From: Polyangium sp. y55x31
GTDB lineage: Bacteria; Myxococcota_A; Polyangia; Polyangiales; Polyangiaceae
Assembly: GCF_029946505.1 (NCBI RefSeq)
Contig: NZ_JARZHG010000004.1
Coordinates: 248,001 to 312,000 of the forward strand
Direction: 5' to 3'
DNA: 64,000 nt
Both the position numbers and the translations under genes were made by a program. The notes beneath the pieces were generated by a model that was not told where the DNA came from, did no database searches, and worked only from the letters and a program-made list of their open reading frames with translations. Shown piece after piece: positions 8,434-16,849 of this stretch (the stretch's first letter is position 1; each line of letters begins with the position of its first letter).

Positions 8434-9290
8434 CGCTCGTCCCTCTTCCGCGCGAGCACACGCGCGTAGAGCTCGCGCCGCGGCCGGCCCGACACGAGCG
8501 CGAGCTCGTCGGCGATGTCTTTCGGCCGTCGCCCGCGCGCGAGGTGCTCGTCGATGAGCCGATCGAGCTCCTCCTCGCCGACGAGCGGCCCCTTCGGCGC
8601 CTCGCCCGGCCCGATCACGATCGTCACCTCGCCGAGCGTCTCGCGCTCGGCCGCGACACGCGCGAGCTCGGGCAACGTCCCGCGAAGGATCTCCTCGTGC
8701 ACCTTCGTCAGCTCGCGCGCGACCGCGGCGGATCGATTCGGCATGCTCGTCGCGAGATCGGCGAGCGTCTCGGCCGTGCGCTCCGGCGACTCGAACAGCA
8801 CCACCGACTCGGGCGTCGCGCGCACGAGCTCGAGCGCGTCGCGCCGCTCGGGGCCTTTCCGCGGCAAGAAGCCGAGAAACCGAAACGCCCCCGTGCAGAG
8901 CCCCGACGCCGAGAGCGCCGCCATCACCGCGCTCGGCCCCGGGATCGGCACGACGCGCACGCCGGCCTCGGCCGCCGCGCGCACGAGATCCGTGCCCGGA
9001 TCACTCACGACGGGCGTGCCCGCGTCGGTCACGAGCGCGACGTCTTCTCCGGCCAGGAGCCGATCGACCACACGCGCGACGTCGTGTGCCGACGCATGCG
9101 CATCGAGCCTGTCGACAGGTTTCCCCGTGATCCCGAGGTGCGTGAGCAGCCCGCGTGACCGCCGCGTATCCTCGGCGGCGACGCGCGCCGCGTTCCGGAG
9201 CGTCTCCGCTGCGCGCGGCGACAGATCGCCGAGATGGCCGATCGGCGTCGCCACCACGTAGAGCACCCCTCGCTCGGGCGCGCCGCTCAC
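8430..9290 (-). CDS. rsmI: 16S rRNA (cytidine-1402-2'-O)-methyltransferase
   Basis: RsmI of the tetrapyrrole (corrin/porphyrin) methylase fold, 286 aa, with a GTG start at 9290. Signatures are LYVVATPIGHLGDLSPRA, a central VALVTDAGTPVVSDPG loop, IPGPSAVMAALSASGL and FLGFLPRKG. It methylates C1402 of 16S rRNA and tunes decoding. Three nucleotides separate it from the rpoH stop upstream, and its own stop overlaps the hydrolase start, so the three genes form a tight operon. Confidence 0.96.
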   Translation of the reverse strand: MSGAPERGVLYVVATPIGHLGDLSPRAAETLRNAARVAAEDTRRSRGLLTHLGITGKPVDRLDAHASAHDVARVVDRLLAGEDVALVTDAGTPVVSDPGTDLVRAAAEAGVRVVPIPGPSAVMAALSASGLCTGAFRFLGFLPRKGPERRDALELVRATPESVVLFESPERTAETLADLATSMPNRSAAVARELTKVHEEILRGTLPELARVAAERETLGEVTIVIGPGEAPKGPLVGEEELDRLIDEHLARGRRPKDIADELALVSGRPRRELYARVLARKRDER

Positions 9291-9293
9291 GGC

Positions 9294-10466
9294 TCAGCTC
9301 GCGCCGCCGACGGCGTCGCCGAGCTCTTCACGCAGGTACTCGCGCAGCTTCGTGGTCAGCCGTGCTTCGAGCTGCCGCACGCGTTCGCGCGAGATGCCGA
9401 ACTCGTCGCCGAGCTCCTGGAGCGTGAGCGGATCCTCGGCCGCCATGCGTTTGTCGAAGATGATGACGTCCTTGCCCTTCAGCGTCTCGCGGAACTTCGC
9501 GAGCCGCTCGCGCACCATCTCGTCCATCTCGTGCGACTCGAACGCCGCGTCCGGGCCGGTCGTGTACGAGGGCATGAGATCGATCCGCGACACCGATCGA
9601 CCTTCGCTGTCGCCGACCGGCGCATCGAGCGACGCCTCGCCGCTCGACAGCCTGCGATCCATGTCGACGACCTCGCTCTCGTCGACGGACAGCCGCCGCG
9701 CGATCTCGCCGGCCGTGGGCTCGATGCCCATCGCCGAGAGCCGCGCCTTCTCCTTGTTCAGGTTGAAGAAGAGCTTGCGCTGGGCCTGCGTCGTGCCGAG
9801 CTTCACGAGCCGCCAGTTGTTCAGGATGAACCGGAGGATGTACGCGCGGATCCACCACGCCGCGTACGAGGAGAGCTTCACGCCGCGATACGGATCGTAG
9901 CGCTTCACGGCCTGCATCAGGCCGATGTTGCCCTCCTGGATGAGGTCCATGATGTTCTTGTAGGCGCGGCGATACTCGTACGCGAGCTTCACCACGAGCC
10001 TGAGGTTCGCCGTCACGAGGCGCGCGGCCGTCTTCACGTCCTGCGTCTCGGCGTAGTGCCGCGTGAGCTTCTGCTCCTCCTCGGGCGTGAGCAGCGGATG
10101 GCGCTGCACCTCGCGCAGGTAGGCTTGCAGCGGATCGGTGCGCGAGAGCGCGGCGTCGCCGCTGCCCTTCGTCGAGCCCTTTCGCTCCACGAGCGGGAGT
10201 TTGTCCAGGGATCCCGCGTCCGCGTCCTCGTCGACGATCTCGAAGTCGGCCTCGACCACCTCGCCGTCCGCGCCCTCGGGCTCGGCCGCGCGATCGTCGT
10301 CCTCCCCGGCGCCGTCCGCGCCCTCGGCCTGCTCGTCGTTCGTCGCAGAAGCCTGCCGCTCGGCTTTCGCCGCGGCGGAGGCATCGCCCCGCTTGCCTCG
10401 CTTGGTCGCCCCGCCCGCCGAGGCTTTCGTCGTCTTTTTACCCGGCTCGGTCTTCTTGGTGGCCAC
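9294..10466 (-). CDS. rpoH: RNA polymerase sigma factor, RpoH (sigma-32) family
   Basis: GTG start at 10466, 390 aa. The conserved sigma-70 core begins at about residue 109 (DPLQAYLREV) and includes region 2 (NLRLVVKLAYEYRR, DLIQEGNIGLMQAVKRYDP, AAWWIRAYI). The RpoH box QRKLFFNLNK and region 4 (DPLTLQELGDEFGISRERVRQLE) follow. Heat-shock sigma factors are usually about 285 aa. This one has an extra 105 N-terminal residues, Lys/Thr/Ala-rich and then strongly acidic (DEQAEGADGAGEDDD). It is the first gene of the operon with rsmI. Confidence 0.93.
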   Translation of the reverse strand: MATKKTEPGKKTTKASAGGATKRGKRGDASAAAKAERQASATNDEQAEGADGAGEDDDRAAEPEGADGEVVEADFEIVDEDADAGSLDKLPLVERKGSTKGSGDAALSRTDPLQAYLREVQRHPLLTPEEEQKLTRHYAETQDVKTAARLVTANLRLVVKLAYEYRRAYKNIMDLIQEGNIGLMQAVKRYDPYRGVKLSSYAAWWIRAYILRFILNNWRLVKLGTTQAQRKLFFNLNKEKARLSAMGIEPTAGEIARRLSVDESEVVDMDRRLSSGEASLDAPVGDSEGRSVSRIDLMPSYTTGPDAAFESHEMDEMVRERLAKFRETLKGKDVIIFDKRMAAEDPLTLQELGDEFGISRERVRQLEARLTTKLREYLREELGDAVGGAS

Positions 10467-10562
10467 CCGGTACCTCTTGCGGGCAATTTCTTAGTACACG
10501 TGGCCTGCCTCGCGCCACCTGTGGTTCGCGGCCCCGCCGGAACGTGCTAGAGCCCCCCTTGC

Positions 10563-11255
10563 GTGAGCACTTCCGCGCCGCCTCCGCCTCCACCCTCGTC
10601 CGCGCGCAGGCGCACGCTTCGGCCCTGGTACCTCGTCGCAGCGATGATCCTCGCGTGGCTCATCGGTGTTCAGGGCCTCTCCGAGGCGTTCGCGACGCTC
10701 GTGTACCTGCGCGACGGGAACCTGCCCGACGTCGCGGCCTTGACCTCGTCCCTGAAAGACGCCGCCGAGCCGATCGAGTCGCTCATGGCCCTCCAGGAGG
10801 CCGCGCGCCTGCGCACGCTCGGCGAGATGAGCCACCTCGCCTTCCCGCTCTCCGCGGGCCGCTTCTTGCTCTCGGTGCTGCTCGTCATCTCGAGCGGCAT
10901 GGCCATGAGCGGCAGGCCCGGAGCGCGCGTGCTCGCCATCCAGGCCCTGCTCGCGAACGCCGCGCTCGCGACCTTGACCTTCTGGCTCTTGCGTGACGCG
11001 CGGTATGCCTGGGTCGACACCGTCGTGCGCGTCGGGGACGTCCTGCCGGCGCTGCCCTCCACCGCGCCCGCGGATCAACGCGAGGCGTGGCCGCTCCTCC
11101 TCGACCGGCGCCTCTGGCTCTGGCTGCCGCGCGCGCGGCTGATCATGTTCGACGTGGGTGCGCTCGTGCTCGCGACGATCACGCTCACGAGCCCACGCAC
11201 GAAGGCGTTTTTCGAAGCGGTCGCGGCCGCCCAAGAGCAGACCGAGGACTCGTGA
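10563..11255 (+). CDS. Predicted inner-membrane protein coupled to mutL
   Basis: GTG start at 10563, 230 aa. After a Pro/Arg-rich N-terminus there are about four hydrophobic segments: residues 22-40 (WYLVAAMILAWLIGV), about 97-113 (FLLSVLLVISSGMAM), about 118-135 (VLAIQALLANAALATL) and about 195-210 (LIMFDVGALVLATITL). No family is recognised. Its TGA overlaps the mutL GTG start (GTGA), so the two are translationally coupled even though no functional link is known. Confidence 0.8.
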   Translation: MSTSAPPPPPPSSARRRTLRPWYLVAAMILAWLIGVQGLSEAFATLVYLRDGNLPDVAALTSSLKDAAEPIESLMALQEAARLRTLGEMSHLAFPLSAGRFLLSVLLVISSGMAMSGRPGARVLAIQALLANAALATLTFWLLRDARYAWVDTVVRVGDVLPALPSTAPADQREAWPLLLDRRLWLWLPRARLIMFDVGALVLATITLTSPRTKAFFEAVAAAQEQTEDS

Positions 11256-13297
11256 CGCAGCCGCCCGGGCGTGTCCACGTTCTTCCGGACGACCTCGCCA
11301 ACCAGATCGCCGCCGGCGAGGTCGTCGAGCGTCCCGCGAGCGTGGTGAAGGAGCTCGTCGAGAACGCGCTCGACGCGCGCGCGCGAAGAATCCGCGTCGA
11401 CATCGAGGGCGGCGGCGTCACGCTCGTGCGCGTCACCGACGACGGCAGCGGCATGGATCGCAAGGACGCGACGCTCGCCGTCCTCCGCCACGCCACGAGC
11501 AAGATCGGATCGATCGACGACCTGCGCCGCATCCAGAGCTTCGGCTTCCGCGGCGAGGCGCTTCCCTCCATCGCCAGCGTCAGCCGCTTCGCGATGCGCA
11601 CGCGCAAGCACGAGGACGACGAGGGCACGCTCGTCCGCATCGACGGCGGAAGCCCCGCTGACGTCGGCCCGTGCGGCGTCGCGGCGGGCACGAGCATCGA
11701 GGTGCGCGACCTCTTCTTCAACGTCCCGGCGCGGCGCAAGTTCCTGCGCGCCGTGAGCACGGAGAGCGCGCACGTCACCGAGGTCGTCGAGTCCGCGGCG
11801 CTCTGCCGTCCCGACGTCACGCTCGTGCTCGCGCGTGATGGTCGCGTCGCGCGCGAGTGGCTGCGCACGCAGAGCCGCGAGGAACGCGCGCGCGACGTGT
11901 TCGACGACGAGCCCCTTGCCGCGTGCCGGGGCGAGCGCGGCCCCATGATCGTCGAGGCCTTCCTGTCGCGACCCGAGCGAGCGCGCGCGGGCGCGACGCG
12001 GCTTTTGTTTTTCGTGAACGGCCGTCCCGTCAAGGACCGCACGCTCGCGCGCATGGTCGCGAATGCGTACGGCAGCGTGCTCGAACCGGGCCGGTATCCC
12101 GTCGGCGTCGTCCACCTCGACCTGCCGCCCGAGCTCGTCGACGTGAACGTGCACCCGCAGAAGGCCGAGGTCCGCTTCGCCGACGGCCGCGCGATCCAGG
12201 ACGCGCTCTACAAGATCATCGCGACGCCTCTGGCCCGCGCCTTCGGTTTGCCCGCGCCCGGCGCCTCGCCGTGGGCGCATTACCACAAGAATCGCGCCGA
12301 AGAGCGGAGCCTCCCGGCCGAGCCCGCGGCGCCGGAGCCGCCGCCGACGCCCTATTTGCCAGGCCTCTTCGGCAAAGGACCCGCGCCCGCATCCGCCGAT
12401 TCGTCGGCCCCGGCTCCGTTCGGCCAGCGAAAGCAAAAGCCGGTCGACGAGGCCGCTCCGCCGCTCACGACGTGGAACGGATCGGGCGAGCTGCCTTTGC
12501 CGGAGCTTCGCAATGGTGCTTCCGGCCAAACCATTCCTTCCGCGCCGGAGCGGGAGCCGGAGCCGGACCCGTGGGGGCTCGCCGCGGACACCCCGCCGCC
12601 GGTGCCTCCGCTGCCGATTCCGATGCCGACGCCGGCGCCGCCGCTCGCCGCGCCACCACGCCCGATGCCGTATCCCACGGCGGAGGAGCGCGCGTACACG
12701 GCCGATCGGCCCGGCGCATTCGGCTCGCTCACCTTCGTCGCCCAGGTCCGGCGCACCTTCCTCGTCTGCGAGGGGCAAGACGGCCTCTTCGTCCTCGACC
12801 AGCACGCGGCCGCCGAACGCGTCACCTTCGAACGACTCCGCCGCGCCTACGAGACCCGCGCCGTCGCCTCGCAACGGCTCCTGATCCCCGAAATGGTCAC
12901 GGTCACCGCCGAAGAGGCGGCGATCATCGAGGAAGCCCAGGACGCGATCAGCCGCACGGGCCTCGACGTCTCCATGCGGGGCATGCGTGACGCCGCGATC
13001 ACGGCCGTCCCGCAGATCCTCTCCGCCCGCGCAACGCCCGTGGTGCTCCTGCGCGACTTGCTCGCCGAGCTCTCGCGTGTCGGCGAGCGCGCCTTCTCCG
13101 GCGCGATCGACCTCGCCCTCGCCACGATGGCCTGCCACGGCTCGATCCGGGCGGGCGACGCCGTCTCCAAGGAAGAAGCCGAGGCGCTCTTCCGCGCGCT
13201 CGACGAGGTCGATTTCGCCGGCCATTGCCCGCACGGCCGCCCCGTCGTCATGCGGATCCGATGGTCGGAGCTCGAACAGAAGGTCGGGCGGCGCTGA
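11252..13297 (+). CDS. mutL: DNA mismatch repair protein MutL with endonuclease motif
   Basis: Starts at the GTG (11252) overlapping the upstream stop, 681 aa. The N-terminal GHKL ATPase is intact: NQIAAGEVVERPASVVKELVENALDA, the DDGSGM box, HATSKI and GFRGEALPSIASV. A long Pro-rich linker spans about residues 345-490. The C-terminal dimerisation domain carries DQHA-x2-E-x4-E (516-527) and CPHGRP (659-664). These are the metal-binding motifs of nicking MutL proteins found in organisms without MutH. It should couple MutS mismatch recognition to strand incision. Confidence 0.97.
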   Translation: MTQPPGRVHVLPDDLANQIAAGEVVERPASVVKELVENALDARARRIRVDIEGGGVTLVRVTDDGSGMDRKDATLAVLRHATSKIGSIDDLRRIQSFGFRGEALPSIASVSRFAMRTRKHEDDEGTLVRIDGGSPADVGPCGVAAGTSIEVRDLFFNVPARRKFLRAVSTESAHVTEVVESAALCRPDVTLVLARDGRVAREWLRTQSREERARDVFDDEPLAACRGERGPMIVEAFLSRPERARAGATRLLFFVNGRPVKDRTLARMVANAYGSVLEPGRYPVGVVHLDLPPELVDVNVHPQKAEVRFADGRAIQDALYKIIATPLARAFGLPAPGASPWAHYHKNRAEERSLPAEPAAPEPPPTPYLPGLFGKGPAPASADSSAPAPFGQRKQKPVDEAAPPLTTWNGSGELPLPELRNGASGQTIPSAPEREPEPDPWGLAADTPPPVPPLPIPMPTPAPPLAAPPRPMPYPTAEERAYTADRPGAFGSLTFVAQVRRTFLVCEGQDGLFVLDQHAAAERVTFERLRRAYETRAVASQRLLIPEMVTVTAEEAAIIEEAQDAISRTGLDVSMRGMRDAAITAVPQILSARATPVVLLRDLLAELSRVGERAFSGAIDLALATMACHGSIRAGDAVSKEEAEALFRALDEVDFAGHCPHGRPVVMRIRWSELEQKVGRR

Positions 13298-13407
13298 CCG
13301 CGACCGGCCGAACGAAGATCCGAGCGCTTCCGCGCATTTAGCGCCCGCCCACTTTTTTTCTGTTGTCCCCGGGTCTCCACCGTCGCCCATGGAGGGGAGG
13401 GCAACCG

Positions 13408-14034
13408 ATGACACACGTGATCGCTGCAGGACGGGTCCACGGGTGGGGGGCGGTCTCTGACGCGCCTCGGAAGCTCGCCCCGGACGAACGCGCCCTGGAG
13501 GCGCTCTCGTGCGGGGATCGCCGCGCCGCGCTCGTCATCCTCATGCAGGAGTATGGCGCCGCTATCCACCGGTATTGCCACAAGGTGCTCCGCAGCCGCC
13601 CCCTCGCGGACGACGTGCACCAGCTCGTCTTCATCCAGGCCTTCGAGGACCTCGACACCTTCTCCGGCTCGAACGGATTCCGGCCGTGGCTTTATGCAAT
13701 CGCGAACCATCGATGCCTCGACGCCTTGAAGGCGAACCGCAGGTGGTTTTCCCGCTTCGTCTTCGGCGAGGAGCCGCCCGAAGAAATGGACAAGGCCCCG
13801 TCGGCCGAAACCCAGGTCGCCGCGCGTGACCTGCCCGAGGCCCTCGAAGCTTGCCTCGGCAAGCTCAAGCCACACGTGCGCATCGCCGTCGTGCTCCGCC
13901 ATCAGGAGGGTTTTTCCTACGAGGAGATGTCGCGCATCTGCCACGAGAGGCCCGCCACGCTCCAGGCGCGTGTCGCCCGCGCCATGCCCCTGCTCCGTCA
14001 ATGCCTCGAAAACAAAGGGATCGATCCGCGATGA
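13408..14034 (+). CDS. ECF-type RNA polymerase sigma factor
   Basis: The ATG at 13408 follows a very strong Shine-Dalgarno (GGAGGGGAGG, 13391-13400). 208 aa. Region 2 is seen as RYCHKVLRSRPLADDVHQLVFIQAF and FRPWLYAIANHRCLDALK. Region 4 is LEACLGKLKPHVRIAVVLRHQEGFSYEEMSRIC with a helix-turn-helix. The stop overlaps the start of the zinc-finger/TonB protein (ATGA), the classic arrangement of an ECF sigma factor with its anti-sigma factor. Confidence 0.93.
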   Translation: MTHVIAAGRVHGWGAVSDAPRKLAPDERALEALSCGDRRAALVILMQEYGAAIHRYCHKVLRSRPLADDVHQLVFIQAFEDLDTFSGSNGFRPWLYAIANHRCLDALKANRRWFSRFVFGEEPPEEMDKAPSAETQVAARDLPEALEACLGKLKPHVRIAVVLRHQEGFSYEEMSRICHERPATLQARVARAMPLLRQCLENKGIDPR

Positions 14035-15044
14035 ACACCATGGCTCTCTGCGACCGCTTCGAGCGTGACGGCATCCTCCAGATCGAGCGCGGACAGCCGC
14101 TCGACCCGCATTTCGACGATTGCGCGTCCTGCACGACCGCGCGACACAAATACGAGTGCATCCTCGCGGCAATGCCCCACGCCGAGCCCGAGGTGCATCC
14201 GCCGATCGGCTGGCAGGCGCGCGTGCTCCGCGCGAGCGAGGCGAGCGAGCAGCCGGCCCGGCGAAAGGCGCCCGCGTCGCGTCCGATCGCGCCGGAGATC
14301 GCCCTTTCGTTCGGCGTCGCGGCGCTCGTCATCGCGGGCGGCCTCGGGGTGGGCCGCGGCGACGTGGCCGTCGACGTGACGGGCGAGCCCGCCCTTGAGC
14401 CGAGGGTCACGGTCCTCGAAAACGAGCCGGACACCATTCTGCCCACGCCCGACCTCTCCACGCCCGAATCCCGCGCGCTCGCCGTGCCGACGGGGGACGG
14501 GAATGAAAACGCGGAGCCCCCGCGCGCGCCGAAGCCCGTCGCGCCCGCGCCGAACGTCGCGCCATCGCGGCAAGAAGAGCCCGCCCCGACGCCCGCGCCC
14601 GAGGCACGCACCGAGCCCGAGGCGCGCAGCGAGGCGAAAACGCCTTCCCCGGTGCCCGCGCCGAACGTCGCGCCGGCCCCAGCGCCGAGCCCTGCGCGCA
14701 CCTACGTCCCGAAGATCGTTCGTCCTGCCAAGCTCTACGGGTTCGATCTGAAATACCCGCGAATGGCCTCGCTGGCGCGCGTCCAGGGGGAGGTCAGCGT
14801 GCAGTGCACGATCCGCTCGGACGGGAGGAACACGAACTGCAGGATCCTGCGGGGATTGCCTTTCCTGGACGAGCCGATCCTCCAGGCCTTGCGTGCGAGC
14901 CGGTCCGATCCGATCACGGTCGACGGCAGGCCCGTCGACAACAGCGATCACATCTGGCTCATCTCGATCGTCCTCCGGGATACGCCCGACGCACCGACCA
15001 ACTCCCGCAACGTGCCCATCGTGCGCTGGAAGACCGGTCTCTGA
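14031..15044 (+). CDS. Putative zinc-finger anti-sigma factor fused to a TonB C-terminal domain
   Basis: 337 aa, start overlapping the sigma-factor stop. Residues 1-60 hold a ZAS-like motif His27-x3-Cys31-x2-Cys34 expected to bind the sigma factor. One membrane segment follows (about 88-107). Then comes a Pro/Ala/Glu-rich periplasmic linker (about 115-245) and a TonB C-terminal-like domain from about 248 (FDLKYPRMASLARVQGEVSVQCTIRSDG, ending near NSDHIWLISIVL). TonB domains normally contact outer-membrane receptors or other envelope proteins. Here the domain may sense envelope state and control the attached sigma factor. No exbB or exbD is nearby. The fusion is visible; the sensing role is inferred. 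Confidence 0.82.
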   Translation: MNTMALCDRFERDGILQIERGQPLDPHFDDCASCTTARHKYECILAAMPHAEPEVHPPIGWQARVLRASEASEQPARRKAPASRPIAPEIALSFGVAALVIAGGLGVGRGDVAVDVTGEPALEPRVTVLENEPDTILPTPDLSTPESRALAVPTGDGNENAEPPRAPKPVAPAPNVAPSRQEEPAPTPAPEARTEPEARSEAKTPSPVPAPNVAPAPAPSPARTYVPKIVRPAKLYGFDLKYPRMASLARVQGEVSVQCTIRSDGRNTNCRILRGLPFLDEPILQALRASRSDPITVDGRPVDNSDHIWLISIVLRDTPDAPTNSRNVPIVRWKTGL

Positions 15045-15084
15045 AGCTCCCCACCCGCGCCCGAAGCGCGATACGATGGGCGCC

Positions 15085-15963
15085 ATGCGCGTCCGCCTCC
15101 TCCTCGCCCTCGCCACGATTCCCCTCGTCACCGCATGCACGGGCGGCAGCTCTTCCGAGCCCGTGAAGACGCCCGAGGCCGGCACGGGCAAGGACACGAC
15201 GACCGACGCGCCCGCGGGGGCCCGGGTCGCCGCGAATAGCCCGCTCGCGGGCAAGGACGAGCGGTTCGGCACGGTCCGCGCGTTCGCGGGCGACGATCCC
15301 GGAAAGACCGTGGCCATTCCGGGAAAACGCGCCTGGACCGTGGGCCCGGGTGAATCCTGGACGATCAGCCTCTACGAATTCGTGCGCGCCGACGGCACGA
15401 AAAACGTCTTCAAAGGTCCCGCGGGCGAGCCCGATTTCGCGATCCCCGGCGCGTATACCTTCCCCGCGACGCCGGCGCGGGGCCTCGCGAAGGGCGCCCT
15501 GGTGCTCGTGCCCGTCGAGGGATCGACCACGTGCGGCCGCGTGCTCGCCGCATCCGAGGCCGAGATCAAGGTCGCCTTCCTCTTCGACACGAAGCGGACC
15601 GAACAAGCATTCCAGCCCGACCAGGTCTTGCCCCTCGACGGAAAGCTCGCATTCGCCGCGCCCGTTGCCTACAAGCAGCAGCCCGATTCCAAGGGCTGGA
15701 CGCTCGGCACGCTCGTCTACACCGACGGCACGACGGCCTGGCTCCAGGGCGCGACGCGCGTGCCCGCGGCGCAGGTAAAACCGCTCGACGTCGTCCGCGC
15801 CTACAAGGCCGGGGACAAGGTGTTCGCCGTCCCCGCGGAGTCGGATGCATTCGTGGCCGCGACCGTGACGAAGGTCGAAGGTGACGGCCTCCAGTACGAG
15901 ATCAAAACGCCGGACGGCGCGACCAAGCTCGCCGACGTCTGCGCCGTGACCCCGCCCTTCTGA
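15085..15963 (+). CDS. Lipoprotein with Tudor-like repeats, paralogue of the gene at 16.8 kb
   Basis: The start is ATG 15085 or 15076. Both give a lipoprotein leader with LVTAC (Cys18 from 15085) and about 292 aa. After a Thr/Asp/Ala linker there is a unique domain, then two small barrel-like repeats: LAKGALVLVPVEGSTTCGRVLAASEAEIKVAFLF, and VAYKQQPDSKGWTLGTLVYTDGTTAWLQ. The same pattern appears in the lipoprotein at 16850-17905 (KKGAYAICNFGQSHWVGRIEAVDAKSATCALWF; WYPAQVFAVSGEDVWVEI). The function is unknown. It converges with the CvfB-like gene, 7 nt apart. Confidence 0.75.
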   Translation: MRVRLLLALATIPLVTACTGGSSSEPVKTPEAGTGKDTTTDAPAGARVAANSPLAGKDERFGTVRAFAGDDPGKTVAIPGKRAWTVGPGESWTISLYEFVRADGTKNVFKGPAGEPDFAIPGAYTFPATPARGLAKGALVLVPVEGSTTCGRVLAASEAEIKVAFLFDTKRTEQAFQPDQVLPLDGKLAFAAPVAYKQQPDSKGWTLGTLVYTDGTTAWLQGATRVPAAQVKPLDVVRAYKAGDKVFAVPAESDAFVAATVTKVEGDGLQYEIKTPDGATKLADVCAVTPPF

Positions 15964-15970
15964 AGCCGCG

Positions 15971-16828
15971 CTAGCGCCGGTTCGGCACGACGAACCCTTG
16001 CGGGTCCACCGAGACCACACGTTGCTTCAAGAGGTGCCCCACGGCCCGCTTGAATGCCTTCTTGCTGAGCTGGAACATCGATCGGATCTGGTCCGGGCTC
16101 GACCGATCGCCCACGCGCGGCGCGCCCGGACGCCCGATCACCGCGAGCACGCGCGCCGCGTCGTTTTCGATTTCCTCGTGCGCGTGTCCGCGGAGCGAGA
16201 GCTCGACCTTGCCGTCGGGCAGGATGTTCGCCACGCGGAAACGCGCCGCCTCCCCGCGCGAGAGCTGGTGCGGCTCGTACGCCGGGACCAACCCGACGAC
16301 CCGCCGCTCCAGAATGACGAACAAGCCGATGTCGGGATCGTTCCGCCACGCCTCCCCGTCGATCCACGCATCGAGCTCGTAATCGCCCTCATCCCGCAAA
16401 AGCTCGCTCACGCGCATCGTCCCGGCGAGCCGCCCCCGATCGTCGAGGAAGAGGCCAATCGGATGCCGCTCGCCCACGTGCACGTCGCGCGTCTGCTCGG
16501 CATACGGCACGAGCAGCTCCTTCGGCAAACCCCAATCGAAGAACGCGCCGTACCGATTGACGTCCATCACCTTCAGAAAGGCGACCTCGTCGAGCGTGAC
16601 CTTCGGCGTGCGTAACGTCGCGACGGGCCGACCCTCGGAATCGAGGTAGACGAAGACGTCGAGATCGTCCCCGTCTTTCGTGCCCTCGGGGACCTCGCTC
16701 CGCGGCAGCAGCACGACCGGCGCATTCGGGCGCAGGTCCCTCGAATCGACGGCGAGGAACGCGCCCGGCGGACCCAGGCGCCGCACGGGCAGGTTCACGA
16801 ATCGGCCGAGCAGATCGTCGTAGGACAT
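15971..16828 (-). CDS. S1-like RNA-binding protein, CvfB/YitL family
   Basis: 285 aa from the ATG at 16828. Three OB/S1-like modules are followed by a C-terminal winged-helix-like part, the CvfB layout. Visible signatures are FLKVMDVNRYGAFFDWGLPKELLVPYAEQ and VGERHPIGLFLDDRGRLAGTMRV, with FQLSKKAFKRAVGHLLKQ near the end. CvfB proteins bind RNA and affect virulence or stress gene expression in Gram-positive bacteria. The role here is unknown. It sits 21 nt downstream of the lipoprotein gene in a minus-strand run. Confidence 0.88.
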   Translation of the reverse strand: MSYDDLLGRFVNLPVRRLGPPGAFLAVDSRDLRPNAPVVLLPRSEVPEGTKDGDDLDVFVYLDSEGRPVATLRTPKVTLDEVAFLKVMDVNRYGAFFDWGLPKELLVPYAEQTRDVHVGERHPIGLFLDDRGRLAGTMRVSELLRDEGDYELDAWIDGEAWRNDPDIGLFVILERRVVGLVPAYEPHQLSRGEAARFRVANILPDGKVELSLRGHAHEEIENDAARVLAVIGRPGAPRVGDRSSPDQIRSMFQLSKKAFKRAVGHLLKQRVVSVDPQGFVVPNRR

Positions 16829-16849
16829 GTGGTTCGTCGCGAACGGCCT

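Noticed and set aside
13298-13407. T-rich run (13352-13358) after mutL as an intrinsic terminator
   Set aside because: The only stem before it is four base pairs and is separated from the T-run by about ten bases.
11075-13414. A 779-codon minus-strand frame opposite mutL
   Set aside because: Antisense shadow; mutL motifs on the plus strand are complete.
15968-15977. Palindrome GCGCTAGCGC between convergent genes
   Set aside because: Ten bases, no loop, and includes the stop codon; too short to call a terminator or site.
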